Shown: positions 46,472-56,536, counted from the first letter of the stretch. The stretch is 64,000 nucleotides of DNA from Microbacterium oleivorans (GCF_001644225.1 NZ_LSTV01000001.1:1054001-1118000); one strand, 5' to 3'. Program-made: numbers and translations. Notes: a model not told the origin generated them from the letters alone.

Positions 46472-47953
46472 ATGAGCATGCTGCGCACCAAGACGGTCGA
46501 ACAGTCGATCGCCGACACCGAGGAGCCGGAGTTCCGGCTCAAGAAGTCGCTGTCCGCGCTCGATCTCACCGTCTTCGGCGTCGGTGTCGTCATCGGCGCC
46601 GGCATCTTCACCCTGACCGGGCGCGCCGCGCACGAGGTCGCCGGGCCCGCGATCGTCATCAGCTTCGTCGTCGCGGCCATCGCGTGCGGGCTGGCCGCCA
46701 TGTGCTACGCCGAGTTCGCCTCGACCGTCCCGGTGTCGGGATCCGCGTACACCTTCTCCTACGCCTCCCTCGGCGAGCTCTTCGCCTGGATCATCGGGTG
46801 GGACCTCATCCTCGAGATGTTCCTCGGAGCGAGCGTCGTGGCGCAGGGGTGGAGCGCCTACCTCGGGTCGCTGATGGAACAGCTCGGCGCACCGATCCCC
46901 GCGGCCATCGGCTACGGCGGGACCGTCGACGTGATGGCCGTGCTGCTCGTCGTCGTTCTGGGCGTGCTCATCACCCTCGGCATCCGGGAATCCCTGCGCG
47001 TCAACCTCGTCCTCGTCGCGGTCAAGCTCTTCATCGTCCTCTTCGTGATCATCGCCGGTCTCCTGTTCGTGAACCCCGCGAACTACTCCCCCTTCATCCC
47101 GGATGCCGCGCCGCGCGAGACGGCGTCGGGGCTCACGCAGCCCCTCCTGCAGTTCTTCTCCGGCATCGAGCCGACCGCCTTCGGCGTGGGCGGGATCTTC
47201 GCCGGCGCCGCGCTCGTCTTCTTCGCCTACATCGGGTTCGACGTCGTCGCCACGACGGCCGAGGAGACCAAGCGCCCGCAGCGCGACCTCCCGATCGGCA
47301 TCATCGCCTCGCTCGTCATCTGCACGATCCTGTACGGGGCCGTCGCCCTCGTCGTCACCGGCATGGTGCCGTACCAGGACCTCGACCCGGCCGCCGCGCT
47401 CGCGAACGCCTTCGCCTTCCACGGCCAGACCTGGATGGCCACCGTTATCTCCGCCGGCGCCGTCGCCGGGCTCACGACGGTCGTCCTGACGCTCATGATC
47501 GGCGCGACCCGCATCATCTTCGCGATGTCGCGCGACGCGCTCCTGCCCCGCGGACTCGCGAAGGTGCACCCCCGCTTCCGGACCCCGTGGGTGATCTCGA
47601 TCATCGTGACGGCCATCGTCGCCGTGGTCGCCGGGCTCACCCCGGTCGGCGTGCTGGAGGAGATGGTCAACATCGGCACGCTGTCGGCGTTCGTCCTCGT
47701 CTCCGTCGGGGTCATCGTGCTGCGACGCCGTCGCCCCGACCTGCCGCGCGGGTTCCGCGTGCCGCTGAACCCGTGGCTGCCCGCCCTGTCGGCCGTCGTC
47801 TGCATCTACCTGATGCTGAACCTCACGGTCGAGACCTGGCTGCGCTTCCTCATCTGGCTCGCGCTCGGCTTCGTCATCTACTTCGCGTACTCGCGCCGGC
47901 ACTCGCGGCTGGCGAAGGGCGGCGACCTCTACACCGCACCCACCGCGCGGTGA
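46472..47953 (+). CDS. Amino acid permease (APC superfamily, CAT-like)
   Basis: A 493-residue transporter with about 12 transmembrane helices. The APC hallmark GVGVVIGAGIFTLTG is in helix 1, with CYAEFASTVPVSGSAYTFSYASLGELFAWIIGWDLILE next and FFAYIGFDVVATTAEETKRPQRDLPIGI in the middle, all typical of cationic amino acid transporter-like proteins. Substrate is not determinable from sequence. GGAGGAG gives a strong ribosome site for the ATG. It is followed by tRNA-Val. Confidence 0.92.
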   Translation: MSMLRTKTVEQSIADTEEPEFRLKKSLSALDLTVFGVGVVIGAGIFTLTGRAAHEVAGPAIVISFVVAAIACGLAAMCYAEFASTVPVSGSAYTFSYASLGELFAWIIGWDLILEMFLGASVVAQGWSAYLGSLMEQLGAPIPAAIGYGGTVDVMAVLLVVVLGVLITLGIRESLRVNLVLVAVKLFIVLFVIIAGLLFVNPANYSPFIPDAAPRETASGLTQPLLQFFSGIEPTAFGVGGIFAGAALVFFAYIGFDVVATTAEETKRPQRDLPIGIIASLVICTILYGAVALVVTGMVPYQDLDPAAALANAFAFHGQTWMATVISAGAVAGLTTVVLTLMIGATRIIFAMSRDALLPRGLAKVHPRFRTPWVISIIVTAIVAVVAGLTPVGVLEEMVNIGTLSAFVLVSVGVIVLRRRRPDLPRGFRVPLNPWLPALSAVVCIYLMLNLTVETWLRFLIWLALGFVIYFAYSRRHSRLAKGGDLYTAPTAR

Positions 47954-47982
47954 CGGCGCACCGGGCCTGCGGCTCCCGCCCG

Positions 47983-47988
47983 TAGACT
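47983..47988 (+). promoter_or_regulatory. Candidate -10 (TAGACT) of tRNA-Val
   Basis: TAGACT ends ten bases before the mature 5' end of tRNA-Val, giving a very short leader for RNase P to remove. Confidence 0.5.
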
Positions 47989-47998
47989 CGGTCCGTCA

Positions 47999-48071
47999 GG
48001 GCCTTTAGCTCAGCTGGTAGAGCGCCACGTTTACACCGTGGATGTCGTCGGTTCGATCCCGGCAGGGCCCA
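47999..48071 (+). tRNA. tRNA-Val (anticodon TAC)
   Basis: The full cloverleaf is visible: acceptor GGGCCTT with AGGGCCC, D arm GCTC/GAGC, anticodon stem CCACG/CGTGG with loop TTTACAC (anticodon TAC), and T arm GTCGG/CCGGC with TTCGATC. Length is 73 nt with discriminator A; CCA is not encoded. Confidence 0.97.
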
Positions 48072-48140
48072 CTCCCGGCATCCGCCCTCCGCTGTCTCAT
48101 CTCGCCGTCTCGAACGGCGAACGCCGCCGGGCGCAATGGG

Positions 48141-48146
48141 TAGGCT
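48141..48146 (+). promoter_or_regulatory. Candidate -10 (TAGGCT) of aceE
   Basis: The same hexamer seen at several leaderless genes, here 90 bases before the aceE GTG. It leaves a leader of about 83 bases that contains an inverted repeat. Confidence 0.45.
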
Positions 48147-48201
48147 GAGGACAAGCGAGTTGTGCGCGGCGAACAAGCGCGCCCTCGCTCGAACCCTCCT
48201 T

Positions 48202-48220
48202 CCTGGCACGATCTGCCAGG
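48202..48220. promoter_or_regulatory. Inverted repeat in the aceE leader
   Basis: CCTGGCA (48202-48208) and TGCCAGG (48214-48220) form a perfect 7-bp inverted repeat with a CGATC spacer, ending about five bases before the AAAGG ribosome site. It could be a regulator site or a leader hairpin affecting translation. Confidence 0.5.
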
Positions 48221-48236
48221 CGACGAAAGGCCTCTT

Positions 48237-50963
48237 GTGACTGTCAACGATCAGGATCCGTACTCGCAGGGCCCGCAGGACAGCGACCCGGAAGAGACGT
48301 CGGAGTGGCAGGAATCCCTGCGCCAGCTCGTCGACGCCCGGGGCGCCGGCCGCGGCCGCGAGATCATGCTGAGCCTGCTGCAGAGCTCGCGCGAACTGCA
48401 CCTGAATGTCCCGCAGGTCCCCACCACGGACTACATCAACACGATCCCGGCAGACAGCGAGCCCGAGTTCCCCGGTGACGAAGAGATCGAGCGTCGCTAC
48501 CGCCGCTGGATTCGCTGGAACGCCGCGCTGACGGTGCACCGCGCCCAGCGTCCCGGCATCGGCGTCGGCGGCCACATCTCGACCTACGCCTCGTCGGCGG
48601 CCCTCTACGAAGTCGGTTTCAACCACTTCTTCCGCGGCCCAGACCACGAGAGCGGGGGCGACCAGGTCTTCTTCCAGGGCCACGCCTCCCCCGGCATGTA
48701 CGCCCGCTCCTTCCTCGAGGGCGGTCTCACGAGCCAGCAGCTCGACGGCTTCCGCCAGGAGGCATCCGCTGCCCCCCACGGTCTGCCGTCGTACCCGCAC
48801 CCGCGCCTCATGCCCGACTACTGGCAGTTCCCGACCGTGTCGATGGGTCTCGGCCCGATCAACGCCATCTACCAGGCGATGACGAACAAGTACCTCACCA
48901 ACCGCGGGATCAAGGACCTCTCCGACTCGCACGTCTGGGCCTTCCTCGGCGACGGCGAGATGGACGAGGTCGAGAGCCGCGGTCAGCTGCAGGTCGCGGC
49001 GAACGAGGGCCTCGACAACCTCACCTTCGTCGTCAACTGCAACCTGCAGCGGCTCGACGGCCCGGTGCGCGGCAACGGCAAGATCGTGCAGGAGCTCGAG
49101 AGCTTCTTCCGCGGCGCCGGCTGGAACGTCATCAAGGTCGTCTGGGGCCGCGAGTGGGACGACCTGCTCTCCCGCGACACCGACGGCGCGCTGCTGAACC
49201 TCATGAACAGCACCCCCGACGGTGACTTCCAGACGTACAAGGCCGAGAACGGCGCGTACGTCCGCGAGCACTTCTTCGGCCGCGACGAGCGCGCCGCCGC
49301 CCTCGTCAAGGACTACTCCGACGAACAGATCTGGAACCTCAAGCGCGGCGGGCACGACTACCGCAAGGTCTTCGCGGCGTACAAGGCCGCCGTCGAGCAC
49401 AAGGGCCAGCCCACCGTCATCCTCGCCAAGACGGTCAAGGGATACGGCCTCGGTCCGCACTTCGAGGGGCGCAACGCGACGCACCAGATGAAGAAGATGA
49501 CCCTCGACGACCTCAAGCTCTTCCGCGACCAGATGCACATCCCGCTGACGGACGCGCAGCTGGAGGAGAACCCGTACGAGCCGCCGTACTACCACCCGGG
49601 TGAGGGCGACGAGACCATCGAGTACATGGTCGAGCGTCGTCGCGCACTGGGCGGGACGCTCCCGCAGCGTCGCAGCACGCACACCGCGATCAGCCTCCCC
49701 GACGACAGCGTCTACGCGCTGCCGAAGAAGGGCTCGGGCACGCAGGAGGTCGCCACCACGATGGCGTTCGTCCGCCTGCTCAAGGACCTGCTGCGGACGA
49801 AGGACTTCGGCCACCGCATCGTGCCGATCATCCCCGACGAGGCGCGCACGTTCGGTATGGACGCCTACTTCCCGACCGCGAAGATCTACAACCCGAACGG
49901 GCAGAACTACACGTCCGTCGACCGCGAGCTGCTCCTGGCCTACAAGGAGAGCCCGCAGGGTCAGATCATGCACGTCGGCATCAACGAGGCCGGCGCCCTC
50001 GCCGCCTTCACGGGTGTCGGCACCTCCTACGCGACGCACGGCGAACCGCTCATCCCGGTCTACGTCTTCTACTCGATGTTCGGCTTCCAGCGCACGGGCG
50101 ACGCCCAGTGGGCGGCGGGCGACCAGATGGCGCGCGGCTTCATCATCGGCGCCACCGCCGGACGGACCACCCTGACCGGTGAGGGCCTCCAGCACGCCGA
50201 CGGCCACTCGCACCTGCTCGCCTCGACCAACCCGGCGACGGTCTCCTACGACCCGGCCTACGGCTACGAGATCGCGCACATCGTGCAGTCGGGACTCGAG
50301 CGCATGTACGGCGGGGAGCACGAGGACCCGAACGTCATGTACTACATCACGGTCTACAACGAGCCGATCGTCCAGCCGAAGGAGCCGGAGGATGTCGACG
50401 TCGACGGCATCATCCGCGGCATCCACCGCGTCGCGACCGGGTCGGGTGAGGGCCACCGTGCCCAGATCCTCGCCTCGGGCGTGGGTCTGCCGTGGGCGCT
50501 CGAGGCGCAGGAGCTGCTGCAGAAGGACTGGGGCGTGAGCGCCGACGTCTGGTCGGTCACCAGCTGGACCGAACTGCGTCGTGACGGTCTGGCGGCGGAC
50601 GAGCACAACTTCCTGCACCCGACCGAAGAGCCCAAGACGGCCTACGTCACCGAGAAGCTGCGCGACTCCGAAGGTCCGATCGTCGCCGTCAGCGACTTCA
50701 TGCACGCCGTGCAGGACCAGATCCGCCAGTGGATCCCCCGCCGGTACGCGACGCTCGGCGCCGACGGCTTCGGCTTCTCCGACACGCGCGCCGCGGCCCG
50801 TCGCCAGTTCAAGATCGACGGCCCGTCGATCGTCGTGCGCACGTTGCAGGCCCTGGCCGAGGACGGCGTCGTCGACCGCGGCCTGTCGGCTCAGGCGATC
50901 GAGAAGTACCGTCTGCACGACGTCAACGCCGGCACCTCCGGCAACGCGGGCGGCGAAGCCTGA
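48237..50963 (+). CDS. aceE: Pyruvate dehydrogenase E1, homodimeric type
   Basis: A 908-residue ThDP-dependent E1 that decarboxylates pyruvate and acetylates the E2 lipoyl groups (E2 at 30809-32575, E3 at 29375-30745). The ThDP/Mg motif [14 protein letters not shown] ends with [39 protein letters not shown] and the central [11 protein letters not shown]-type core are as in E. coli AceE-like enzymes. The GTG at 48237 follows AAAGG at good spacing. The regulator gene fasR starts eight bases after its stop, so they are probably co-transcribed. Confidence 0.97.
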   Translation: MTVNDQDPYSQGPQDSDPEETSEWQESLRQLVDARGAGRGREIMLSLLQSSRELHLNVPQVPTTDYINTIPADSEPEFPGDEEIERRYRRWIRWNAALTVHRAQRPGIGVGGHISTYASSAALYEVGFNHFFRGPDHESGGDQVFFQGHASPGMYARSFLEGGLTSQQLDGFRQEASAAPHGLPSYPHPRLMPDYWQFPTVSMGLGPINAIYQAMTNKYLTNRGIKDLSDSHVWAFLGDGEMDEVESRGQLQVAANEGLDNLTFVVNCNLQRLDGPVRGNGKIVQELESFFRGAGWNVIKVVWGREWDDLLSRDTDGALLNLMNSTPDGDFQTYKAENGAYVREHFFGRDERAAALVKDYSDEQIWNLKRGGHDYRKVFAAYKAAVEHKGQPTVILAKTVKGYGLGPHFEGRNATHQMKKMTLDDLKLFRDQMHIPLTDAQLEENPYEPPYYHPGEGDETIEYMVERRRALGGTLPQRRSTHTAISLPDDSVYALPKKGSGTQEVATTMAFVRLLKDLLRTKDFGHRIVPIIPDEARTFGMDAYFPTAKIYNPNGQNYTSVDRELLLAYKESPQGQIMHVGINEAGALAAFTGVGTSYATHGEPLIPVYVFYSMFGFQRTGDAQWAAGDQMARGFIIGATAGRTTLTGEGLQHADGHSHLLASTNPATVSYDPAYGYEIAHIVQSGLERMYGGEHEDPNVMYYITVYNEPIVQPKEPEDVDVDGIIRGIHRVATGSGEGHRAQILASGVGLPWALEAQELLQKDWGVSADVWSVTSWTELRRDGLAADEHNFLHPTEEPKTAYVTEKLRDSEGPIVAVSDFMHAVQDQIRQWIPRRYATLGADGFGFSDTRAAARRQFKIDGPSIVVRTLQALAEDGVVDRGLSAQAIEKYRLHDVNAGTSGNAGGEA

Positions 50964-50971
50964 CCCGCGCG

Positions 50972-52174
50972 ATGACCGAACGGCCGACCGCCCAGGAGAA
51001 GGCGGAGACACTGGCGTGGCTCCGTCGCATCTCGGGTGATCTCGCGACCACCACTCTGCGCAGGCTCGAAGAGTCCCTGCCGTGGTACGCCGAGATGCCC
51101 CCCGGGCGGCGGTCGGCCGTCGGTCTCGTCGCCCAGTCGGGCATCTCGTCGTTCGTCGACTGGTACGACGACCCGAACTCGACGCCCTGGATCGCGGCCG
51201 ACGTCTTCGCGTCGGCGCCGCGCGAGTTGCTCCGGAGCATCAGCCTCACCCAGACGCTCCAGCTCATCAAGGTGACGGTCGAGACGACCGAGGAGCGGGT
51301 CGCCGGACGGGGCAACGGACTGCGCGAGAGCATCCTGCTGTACTCGCGCGAAGTCGCCTTCGCCGCTGCGGACGTCTACGCCCGCGCGGCCGAGGCGCGC
51401 GGACTGTGGGACGCCCGCCTCGAAGCCCTCGTCGTCGACTCGATCCTGACGGGCGAGGCCGACGAGGAGCTGCCGAGCCGCATCGCGGCGCTGGGCTGGC
51501 ACGGTCACGGCGAGGTCGCCGTCCTGGTGGGGACGACACCGCCTCAACTGGACGTCGACCAGGTGCGTCGGACGGCCCGCAAGCTCGGCGTCGACGTCCT
51601 CATCGGAGTGCAGGGTTCGCGCCTCGTGCTCGTCATCGGGCGGGCCGACCAGACGGGCCGGGAGGATGCCGAGGAGCTCCCGTTCACCGAGATCGCGACG
51701 CGTCTCGAGCCGGGGTTCGGGAGCGGTCATCTCGTGCTGGGCCCGACGGCGCCCGCCCTGTTGGATGCCGGCATCAGCGCGCGTGCCGCCCTCGCCGGCT
51801 TCGCGGTGGCGAAGTCCTGGCGTCACGCGCCGCGGCCGGTTGACGCCGACGACCTGCTGCCCGAACGCGCCCTCGCCGGTGACCCCCTCGCGAAGGCCAC
51901 CCTCATCGACAAGATCTACCGACCGCTGCAGGCGCACTCGACGGACCTCGTGACGACCCTCTGGAGCTACCTCGACAATGGTCGCTCGCTCGAAGCGACG
52001 GCCCGCGAGCTCTTCGTCCACCCCAACACGGTGCGGTACCGCCTGAAGCGGGTGTCGGACGTGATCGGTTGGGATGCCACCGGTCCCCGCGAGGCGCTCA
52101 TCCTCCAGACGGCGCTGATCCTCGGCTCGATCGGCGCCGAGGTGACCCGCCGGCGCCCGACGCGCCGCGGCTGA
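50972..52174 (+). CDS. fasR: PucR-type transcriptional regulator of fatty acid synthesis (FasR-like)
   Basis: A 400-residue PucR/CdaR-type regulator. The C-terminal HTH_30 domain is clear: SLEATARELFVHPNTVRYRLKRVSDVIG; a GGDEF-like middle domain and an N-terminal helical domain precede it. In Streptomyces coelicolor the homologue FasR, located just before fabD, activates the fabD-fabH-acpP-fabF operon; the same order here supports that role. It starts eight bases after aceE and ends 85 bases before fabD. Ligand and binding site are unknown. Confidence 0.9.
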   Translation: MTERPTAQEKAETLAWLRRISGDLATTTLRRLEESLPWYAEMPPGRRSAVGLVAQSGISSFVDWYDDPNSTPWIAADVFASAPRELLRSISLTQTLQLIKVTVETTEERVAGRGNGLRESILLYSREVAFAAADVYARAAEARGLWDARLEALVVDSILTGEADEELPSRIAALGWHGHGEVAVLVGTTPPQLDVDQVRRTARKLGVDVLIGVQGSRLVLVIGRADQTGREDAEELPFTEIATRLEPGFGSGHLVLGPTAPALLDAGISARAALAGFAVAKSWRHAPRPVDADDLLPERALAGDPLAKATLIDKIYRPLQAHSTDLVTTLWSYLDNGRSLEATARELFVHPNTVRYRLKRVSDVIGWDATGPREALILQTALILGSIGAEVTRRRPTRRG

Positions 52175-52259
52175 TCCTGTACGACACAGACAAACGATCC
52201 GCACTTTGTTGTGCGCCGACCGACAGCACGTCCGACTCGAACTTGCAAGGATGGAAACC

Positions 52260-53177
52260 GTGATCATCGCCGTCTTCCCGGGCCAGGGTTCGCAGACCCC
52301 CGGGTTCCTCACCCCGTGGCTCGACACCGAAGGCACCCGCGAGCTGCTCGAGCAGTACTCCGCGTTCGCCGAGGTCGACCTCGTCGCCGCCGGAACCGAG
52401 TGGGATGCCGACCGCATCCGCGACACCAAGGTCGCCCAGCCCCTCATCGTCGCCGCGAGCCTGCTCTCCTGGCGCGCGCTCGTCGCTGCCGGTCACCGGC
52501 CGGACGGTGTCGCCGGACACTCCGTGGGCGAGATCGCGGCGCTCGTCGCCGCCGGCGTCCTCACCGAGGAGGACGGTATGCGCCTCGTGGGCATCCGCGG
52601 CCGCGCGATGGCCGGGGCCGCCGCGCTCGAGGAGACCGGCATGAGCGCCGTCGTCGGAGGAGACGAGGCCACGGTGCTCGGCCGCCTCGAGGAGCTCGAC
52701 CTCACCCCCGCCAACTACAACGGCGGCGGTCAGATCGTCGCCGCCGGCGCGCTGCCCGCCCTCGCGGAACTAGCCGCCGAAGCGCCGCGCGGCAGCCGCG
52801 TCATCCCGCTGCAGGTCGCCGGTGCCTTCCACACGCGGTACATGGCGCCGGCCGTCGAGACGCTGCGGTCGGCTGCGGCCGACGTCTCGGCATCCGATCC
52901 CTCCCTCACGCTGTGGAGCAACCGCGACGGCGGCACCGTCACCGACGGCCGCGCCGCGCTGGATCTGCTCGTCGCGCAGGTCGCGAACCCCGTCCGCTGG
53001 GATCTGTGCATGGCTTCGTTCGCCGACAACGGCGTCACCGGGATCATCGAGCTCGCACCGGCGGGCACGCTCGTCGGACTCGCCAAGCGCGGGCTGCGCG
53101 GCGTACCGTCTGTTGCGGTGAAGACGCCCGAGGACCTCGCCGCCGCGAACGCCCTCCTGACCGGAGAGAACGCATGA
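52260..53177 (+). CDS. fabD: Malonyl-CoA:ACP transacylase
   Basis: A 305-residue malonyl transferase loading malonate on ACP for FAS II. The N-terminal VFPGQGSQTPGFL and the serine nucleophile motif GHSVGEIAAL (Ser88) are intact, with the catalytic histidine in GAFHTRYM. The GTG at 52260 is preferred (AAGGA at nine bases, matching the usual family start MIIAVFPGQG); an ATG at 52251 would add three residues. The stop overlaps the fabH start (ATGA). The 85-base upstream region holds a weak inverted repeat, CGCAC/GTGCG at 52200-52215. Confidence 0.96.
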   Translation: MIIAVFPGQGSQTPGFLTPWLDTEGTRELLEQYSAFAEVDLVAAGTEWDADRIRDTKVAQPLIVAASLLSWRALVAAGHRPDGVAGHSVGEIAALVAAGVLTEEDGMRLVGIRGRAMAGAAALEETGMSAVVGGDEATVLGRLEELDLTPANYNGGGQIVAAGALPALAELAAEAPRGSRVIPLQVAGAFHTRYMAPAVETLRSAAADVSASDPSLTLWSNRDGGTVTDGRAALDLLVAQVANPVRWDLCMASFADNGVTGIIELAPAGTLVGLAKRGLRGVPSVAVKTPEDLAAANALLTGENA

Positions 53178-54175
53178 CCCCCCAGCTGATCCAGCCGACC
53201 GGCGCCGCCCACACCCGCATCTACTCCTACGGTGCGGCGCGCGGTCAGAACGCCGTCCCCAACGAGGACCTGATCGAACCGATCGACTCCAGCGACGAGT
53301 GGATCCGTCAGCGCACCGGCATCATCACCCGTGTGAGGGCGGATGCCGACACCTCGGCGATCGATCTCGCCGCTGACGCCGCCGCCGAAGCGATCGAACG
53401 CTCCGGCATCCCGGCCGACAGGATCGACGCCGTCATCGTCGCGACGATCTCGAACCCGAAGCAGACGCCGTCGGTCTCGGCGATCGTCGCCGACCGCGTG
53501 GGCGCGAACCCGGCGGCCGCCTACGACCTCAACGCCGCCTGCGCCGGGTTCGCCTACGGGGTCGCCCAGGCCGATGCCCTCATCCGCGCCGGCGCCGCCC
53601 ACTACGCGCTCGTCATCGGTACCGAGAAGCTCAGCGACGTCGTGGACCCCACCGACCGCTCCATCTCGTTCCTCCTGGGCGACGGCGCGGGCGCGGTCGT
53701 CGTCGGACCGAGTGAGACTCCGGGCATCGGTCCGACCATCTGGGGCTCGGACGGCTCGAAGGCGGATGCCGTGGGCATGAACCACACGCTGACGGAGTTC
53801 CGCGACGGCCTCGCCCCCTGGCCCACCCTCCGCCAGGAGGGGCCGACGGTGTTCCGCTGGGCCGTGTGGGAGATGGTCAAGGTCGCACGGCAGGCCATCG
53901 AAGCCGCCGGGATCACCCCCGACGACCTGGCCGCCTTCGTGCCGCACCAGGCCAACATGCGCATCATCGACGAGTTCGCCAAGCAGCTGAAGCTGCCCGA
54001 GTCCGTCGTGATCGGTCGAGACATCGAGACGACGGGCAACACCTCCGCGGCATCCATCCCGCTGGCGACGCACCGTCTGCTCGAAGAGCACCCCGAACTC
54101 AGCGGCGGCCTCGCCCTGCAGATCGGATTCGGAGCCGGACTCGTGTTCGGCGCCCAGGTCGTCGTCCTCCCGTGA
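53174..54175 (+). CDS. fabH: 3-oxoacyl-ACP synthase III
   Basis: A 333-residue KAS III that starts fatty acid synthesis by condensing an acyl-CoA with malonyl-ACP. The triad is visible: Cys123 in NAACAGFAYG, His258 in VPHQANMRI, and asparagine in TTGNTSAASIP. Branched-chain primer use is usual in this group but is not readable here. It is coupled to fabD by a four-base overlap. Confidence 0.96.
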   Translation: MTPQLIQPTGAAHTRIYSYGAARGQNAVPNEDLIEPIDSSDEWIRQRTGIITRVRADADTSAIDLAADAAAEAIERSGIPADRIDAVIVATISNPKQTPSVSAIVADRVGANPAAAYDLNAACAGFAYGVAQADALIRAGAAHYALVIGTEKLSDVVDPTDRSISFLLGDGAGAVVVGPSETPGIGPTIWGSDGSKADAVGMNHTLTEFRDGLAPWPTLRQEGPTVFRWAVWEMVKVARQAIEAAGITPDDLAAFVPHQANMRIIDEFAKQLKLPESVVIGRDIETTGNTSAASIPLATHRLLEEHPELSGGLALQIGFGAGLVFGAQVVVLP

Positions 54176-54245
54176 CGACGGCACTCCCCCACCTAAACTG
54201 ACTACCGGCCCGGCTGGGCCCGATTCCCACAGAAGGAGAAATCCC

Positions 54246-54494
54246 ATGGCATTCACCAACGACGAGGTCCTCGCCGGCCTGGCCGAGCTCATCACCGACG
54301 AGACCGGAATCTCGTCCGACGAGGTCGCCCTCGAGAAGTCGTTCACCGACGACCTCGACATCGACTCGATCTCGATGATGACGATCGTCGTCAACGCCGA
54401 GGAGAAGTTCGGCGTCACCATCCCCGACGACGAGGTCAAGAACCTCAAGACCGTCGGCGACGCCGTCACCTACATCTCGTCCAACCAGGCCTGA
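54246..54494 (+). CDS. acpP: Acyl carrier protein
   Basis: An 82-residue acidic ACP. The phosphopantetheine serine is Ser41 in DDLDIDSISMM, the actinobacterial form of the DSL motif, followed by the helix III segment AEEKFGVTIPDDEVKNLKTV. AGAAGGAG directly upstream is a strong ribosome site. It is the carrier for the FabD, FabH and FabF products in this cluster. Confidence 0.97.
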   Translation: MAFTNDEVLAGLAELITDETGISSDEVALEKSFTDDLDIDSISMMTIVVNAEEKFGVTIPDDEVKNLKTVGDAVTYISSNQA

Positions 54495-54544
54495 TCCGCG
54501 CGTCCGGTGGGGGTTCGCCCCCACCGGAGCAGCACGAGGGAACC

Positions 54545-55783
54545 ATGAGCAACAAGCGAATCTTCGTCACCGGCATCGGTGCGACCTCCCCCATCGGCGG
54601 AACCGCCGGCGAGAGCTGGGACGCCCTCCTCGCCGGAGAGTCCGGCGCGCGCACCCTCGAGCACGAGTGGGTCGAGCAGTACCAGCTGCCCGTCACGTTC
54701 GCCGCCGAGGCGAAGGTGCGCCCCGAGACGGTGCTGGAACGCCCCGTCGCCAAGCGGCTCGACCCGTCGTCGCAGCTCGCGATGGTCGCCGCCAAGGAGG
54801 CCTGGGAGGACGCGGGTTCGCCCGAGGTCGACCCTGAGCGCCTCGGCGTCGAGTTCGCCACGGGCATCGGCGGCGTGTGGACGCTCCTCGATGCCTGGGA
54901 CACCCTGCGCGAGAAGGGGCCGCGTCGCGTCATGCCGATGACGGTACCCATGCTCATGCCCAACGCGGCGGCGGGCAACCTGTCGCTGCACTTCGGTGCC
55001 CGCGCCTACGCCCGCACCTTCGCGAGCGCCTGCGCGTCGAGCACCGAGTCGATCGTCAACGCCCTCGAGCACATGCGCGCGGGCCTCGCCGACGTCGTGA
55101 TCGCCGGCGGTACCGAATCGGCGATCCACCCCATCACGATCGCGTCGTTCGCCTCGATGCAGGCGCTCTCGCGACGCAACGACTCCCCCGAGACGGCATC
55201 CCGTCCCGGCAGCATCGACCGCGACGGCTTCGTCATGGGCGAGGGGGCGGCCGTACTGATCCTCGAGACCGAGGAGCACGCGAAGGCGCGCGGCGCCAAG
55301 ATCTACGCCGAGCTCGTCGGCGGCGGCGTGACGGCGGATTCGTACCACATCACCGCCAACGACCCCGAGGGCACCGGCGCCGCGCGCGCCGTCCGTCTCG
55401 CTCTGGAGATGGCGGATGCCGCGCCGGACGACGTGACCCACGTCAACGCGCACGCGACCTCCACCCCGGTCGGCGACCCGAACGAATACGTCGCACTGAA
55501 GTCCGTCTTCGGCGACCGTGTCGAGGAGATGCCGGTCTCGGCTACGAAGGCCTCCACGGGCCACCTGCTGGGCGGTACGGGCGCCCTCGAGGCGATGTTC
55601 ACGGTGCTCGCCCTGCGCGACCGTGTCGCTCCCCCGACGATCAACATCACCGAGCCGGACCCGGCCGTGCCGTTCCGCCTGTCCGGCGACGCGGTGCCGC
55701 TCGGCGACGGTGACCAGCTGGCCATCAGCAACTCGTTCGGCTTCGGCGGTCACAACGCCGTCGTCGCGTTCCGCTCGGTCTGA
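54545..55783 (+). CDS. fabF: 3-oxoacyl-ACP synthase II
   Basis: A 412-residue KAS II elongating enzyme. Catalytic Cys163 is in FASACASSTES; the two histidines are in NAHATSTPVGD and KASTGHLLGG; the C-terminal glycine-rich loop is NSFGFGGHNAVV. Length is normal. A ribosome site (GAGGGA) precedes the ATG. A 17-bp terminator follows, closing the fab cluster. Confidence 0.96.
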   Translation: MSNKRIFVTGIGATSPIGGTAGESWDALLAGESGARTLEHEWVEQYQLPVTFAAEAKVRPETVLERPVAKRLDPSSQLAMVAAKEAWEDAGSPEVDPERLGVEFATGIGGVWTLLDAWDTLREKGPRRVMPMTVPMLMPNAAAGNLSLHFGARAYARTFASACASSTESIVNALEHMRAGLADVVIAGGTESAIHPITIASFASMQALSRRNDSPETASRPGSIDRDGFVMGEGAAVLILETEEHAKARGAKIYAELVGGGVTADSYHITANDPEGTGAARAVRLALEMADAAPDDVTHVNAHATSTPVGDPNEYVALKSVFGDRVEEMPVSATKASTGHLLGGTGALEAMFTVLALRDRVAPPTINITEPDPAVPFRLSGDAVPLGDGDQLAISNSFGFGGHNAVVAFRSV

Positions 55784-55791
55784 TCCGACAC

Positions 55792-55832
55792 ACGACAGAC
55801 GCCCCCGGGAAGCCACCGGGGGCGTCTGTCGT
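55792..55832 (+). terminator. Terminator of the fab cluster
   Basis: A perfect 17-bp stem (55792-55808 with 55816-55832, loop GAAGCCA), eight bases past the fabF stop, followed by TCTAT. From here to 55953 no gene is seen; the convergent DUF3145 gene ends at 55954. Confidence 0.9.
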
Positions 55833-55953
55833 TCTATCCAGGCGGGGCCGAGGCCGCCCCGGTCTCCGGGAAGCCGTCCGAAGCCGGTCGAGGCTCTCCT
55901 GCCCCGCCTGAAGACCTGTCCGATCGTGGAGTGTCCGCTCGGGACGGGTCGTC

Positions 55954-56457
55954 TCAGCCGACCTTGTGCAGCCAGACGACCGGTGCGTCGTCGCTGGCGT
56001 GACGGAACGGCTCGAGTTCGTCGTCCCAGGCGACGCCGAGCGCGACGTCGAGCTCTCGCTGGAGTTCGGTGATGTCGCCGGCCGCGATCTCCATGGCGTA
56101 CCGAAGGCGGTCCTCGCCGATGACGACGTTGCCAGCCGAGTCCGTCTGGGCATAGTGGATGCCGAGGCTCGGCGTGTGCAGCCACCGGCCGCCGTCGCTG
56201 CGCGGCGTCGGGTCCTCGCTCACCTCGTAACGCAGGTGCTCCCACCCGCGCATGGCGGTCGCGAGGGCGGCGCCGGTGCCGGCGGGTCCCTCCCAGTAGA
56301 ACTCCGCGCGTCGGCTGCCGTCGAGGACGGGCTGGTCCGCCCACTCGAAGTTGACGGCGTGCCCGAGGGCACGCCCGGCCGCCCACTCGAGGTGGGGGCA
56401 CAGCGCGCGTGGCGCGGAGTGGATGAAGATCACTCCGCGCGCCTGAGGTGTGGCCAT
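55954..56457 (-). CDS. DUF3145 family protein
   Basis: A 167-residue protein of the actinobacterial DUF3145 family, commonly found next to fab clusters: RGVIFIHSAPRALCPHLEWAAG, then FEWADQPVLDGSRRAEFYWEGPAGTGAALA and a C-terminal LGVAWDDELEPFRHASD. Its function is unknown. GGAGAG supports the ATG. Its promoter is probably the TTGTGA/GATAAT pair at 56537-56566. Confidence 0.93.
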   Translation of the reverse strand: MATPQARGVIFIHSAPRALCPHLEWAAGRALGHAVNFEWADQPVLDGSRRAEFYWEGPAGTGAALATAMRGWEHLRYEVSEDPTPRSDGGRWLHTPSLGIHYAQTDSAGNVVIGEDRLRYAMEIAAGDITELQRELDVALGVAWDDELEPFRHASDDAPVVWLHKVG

Positions 56458-56536
56458 CGATCTCTCCGTTTCGTTCAGGTACGTCTTCCCCTACGACCTG
56501 ATGGAGAGTGCTGGCCGGATATCCGGTTGTGCCGCC

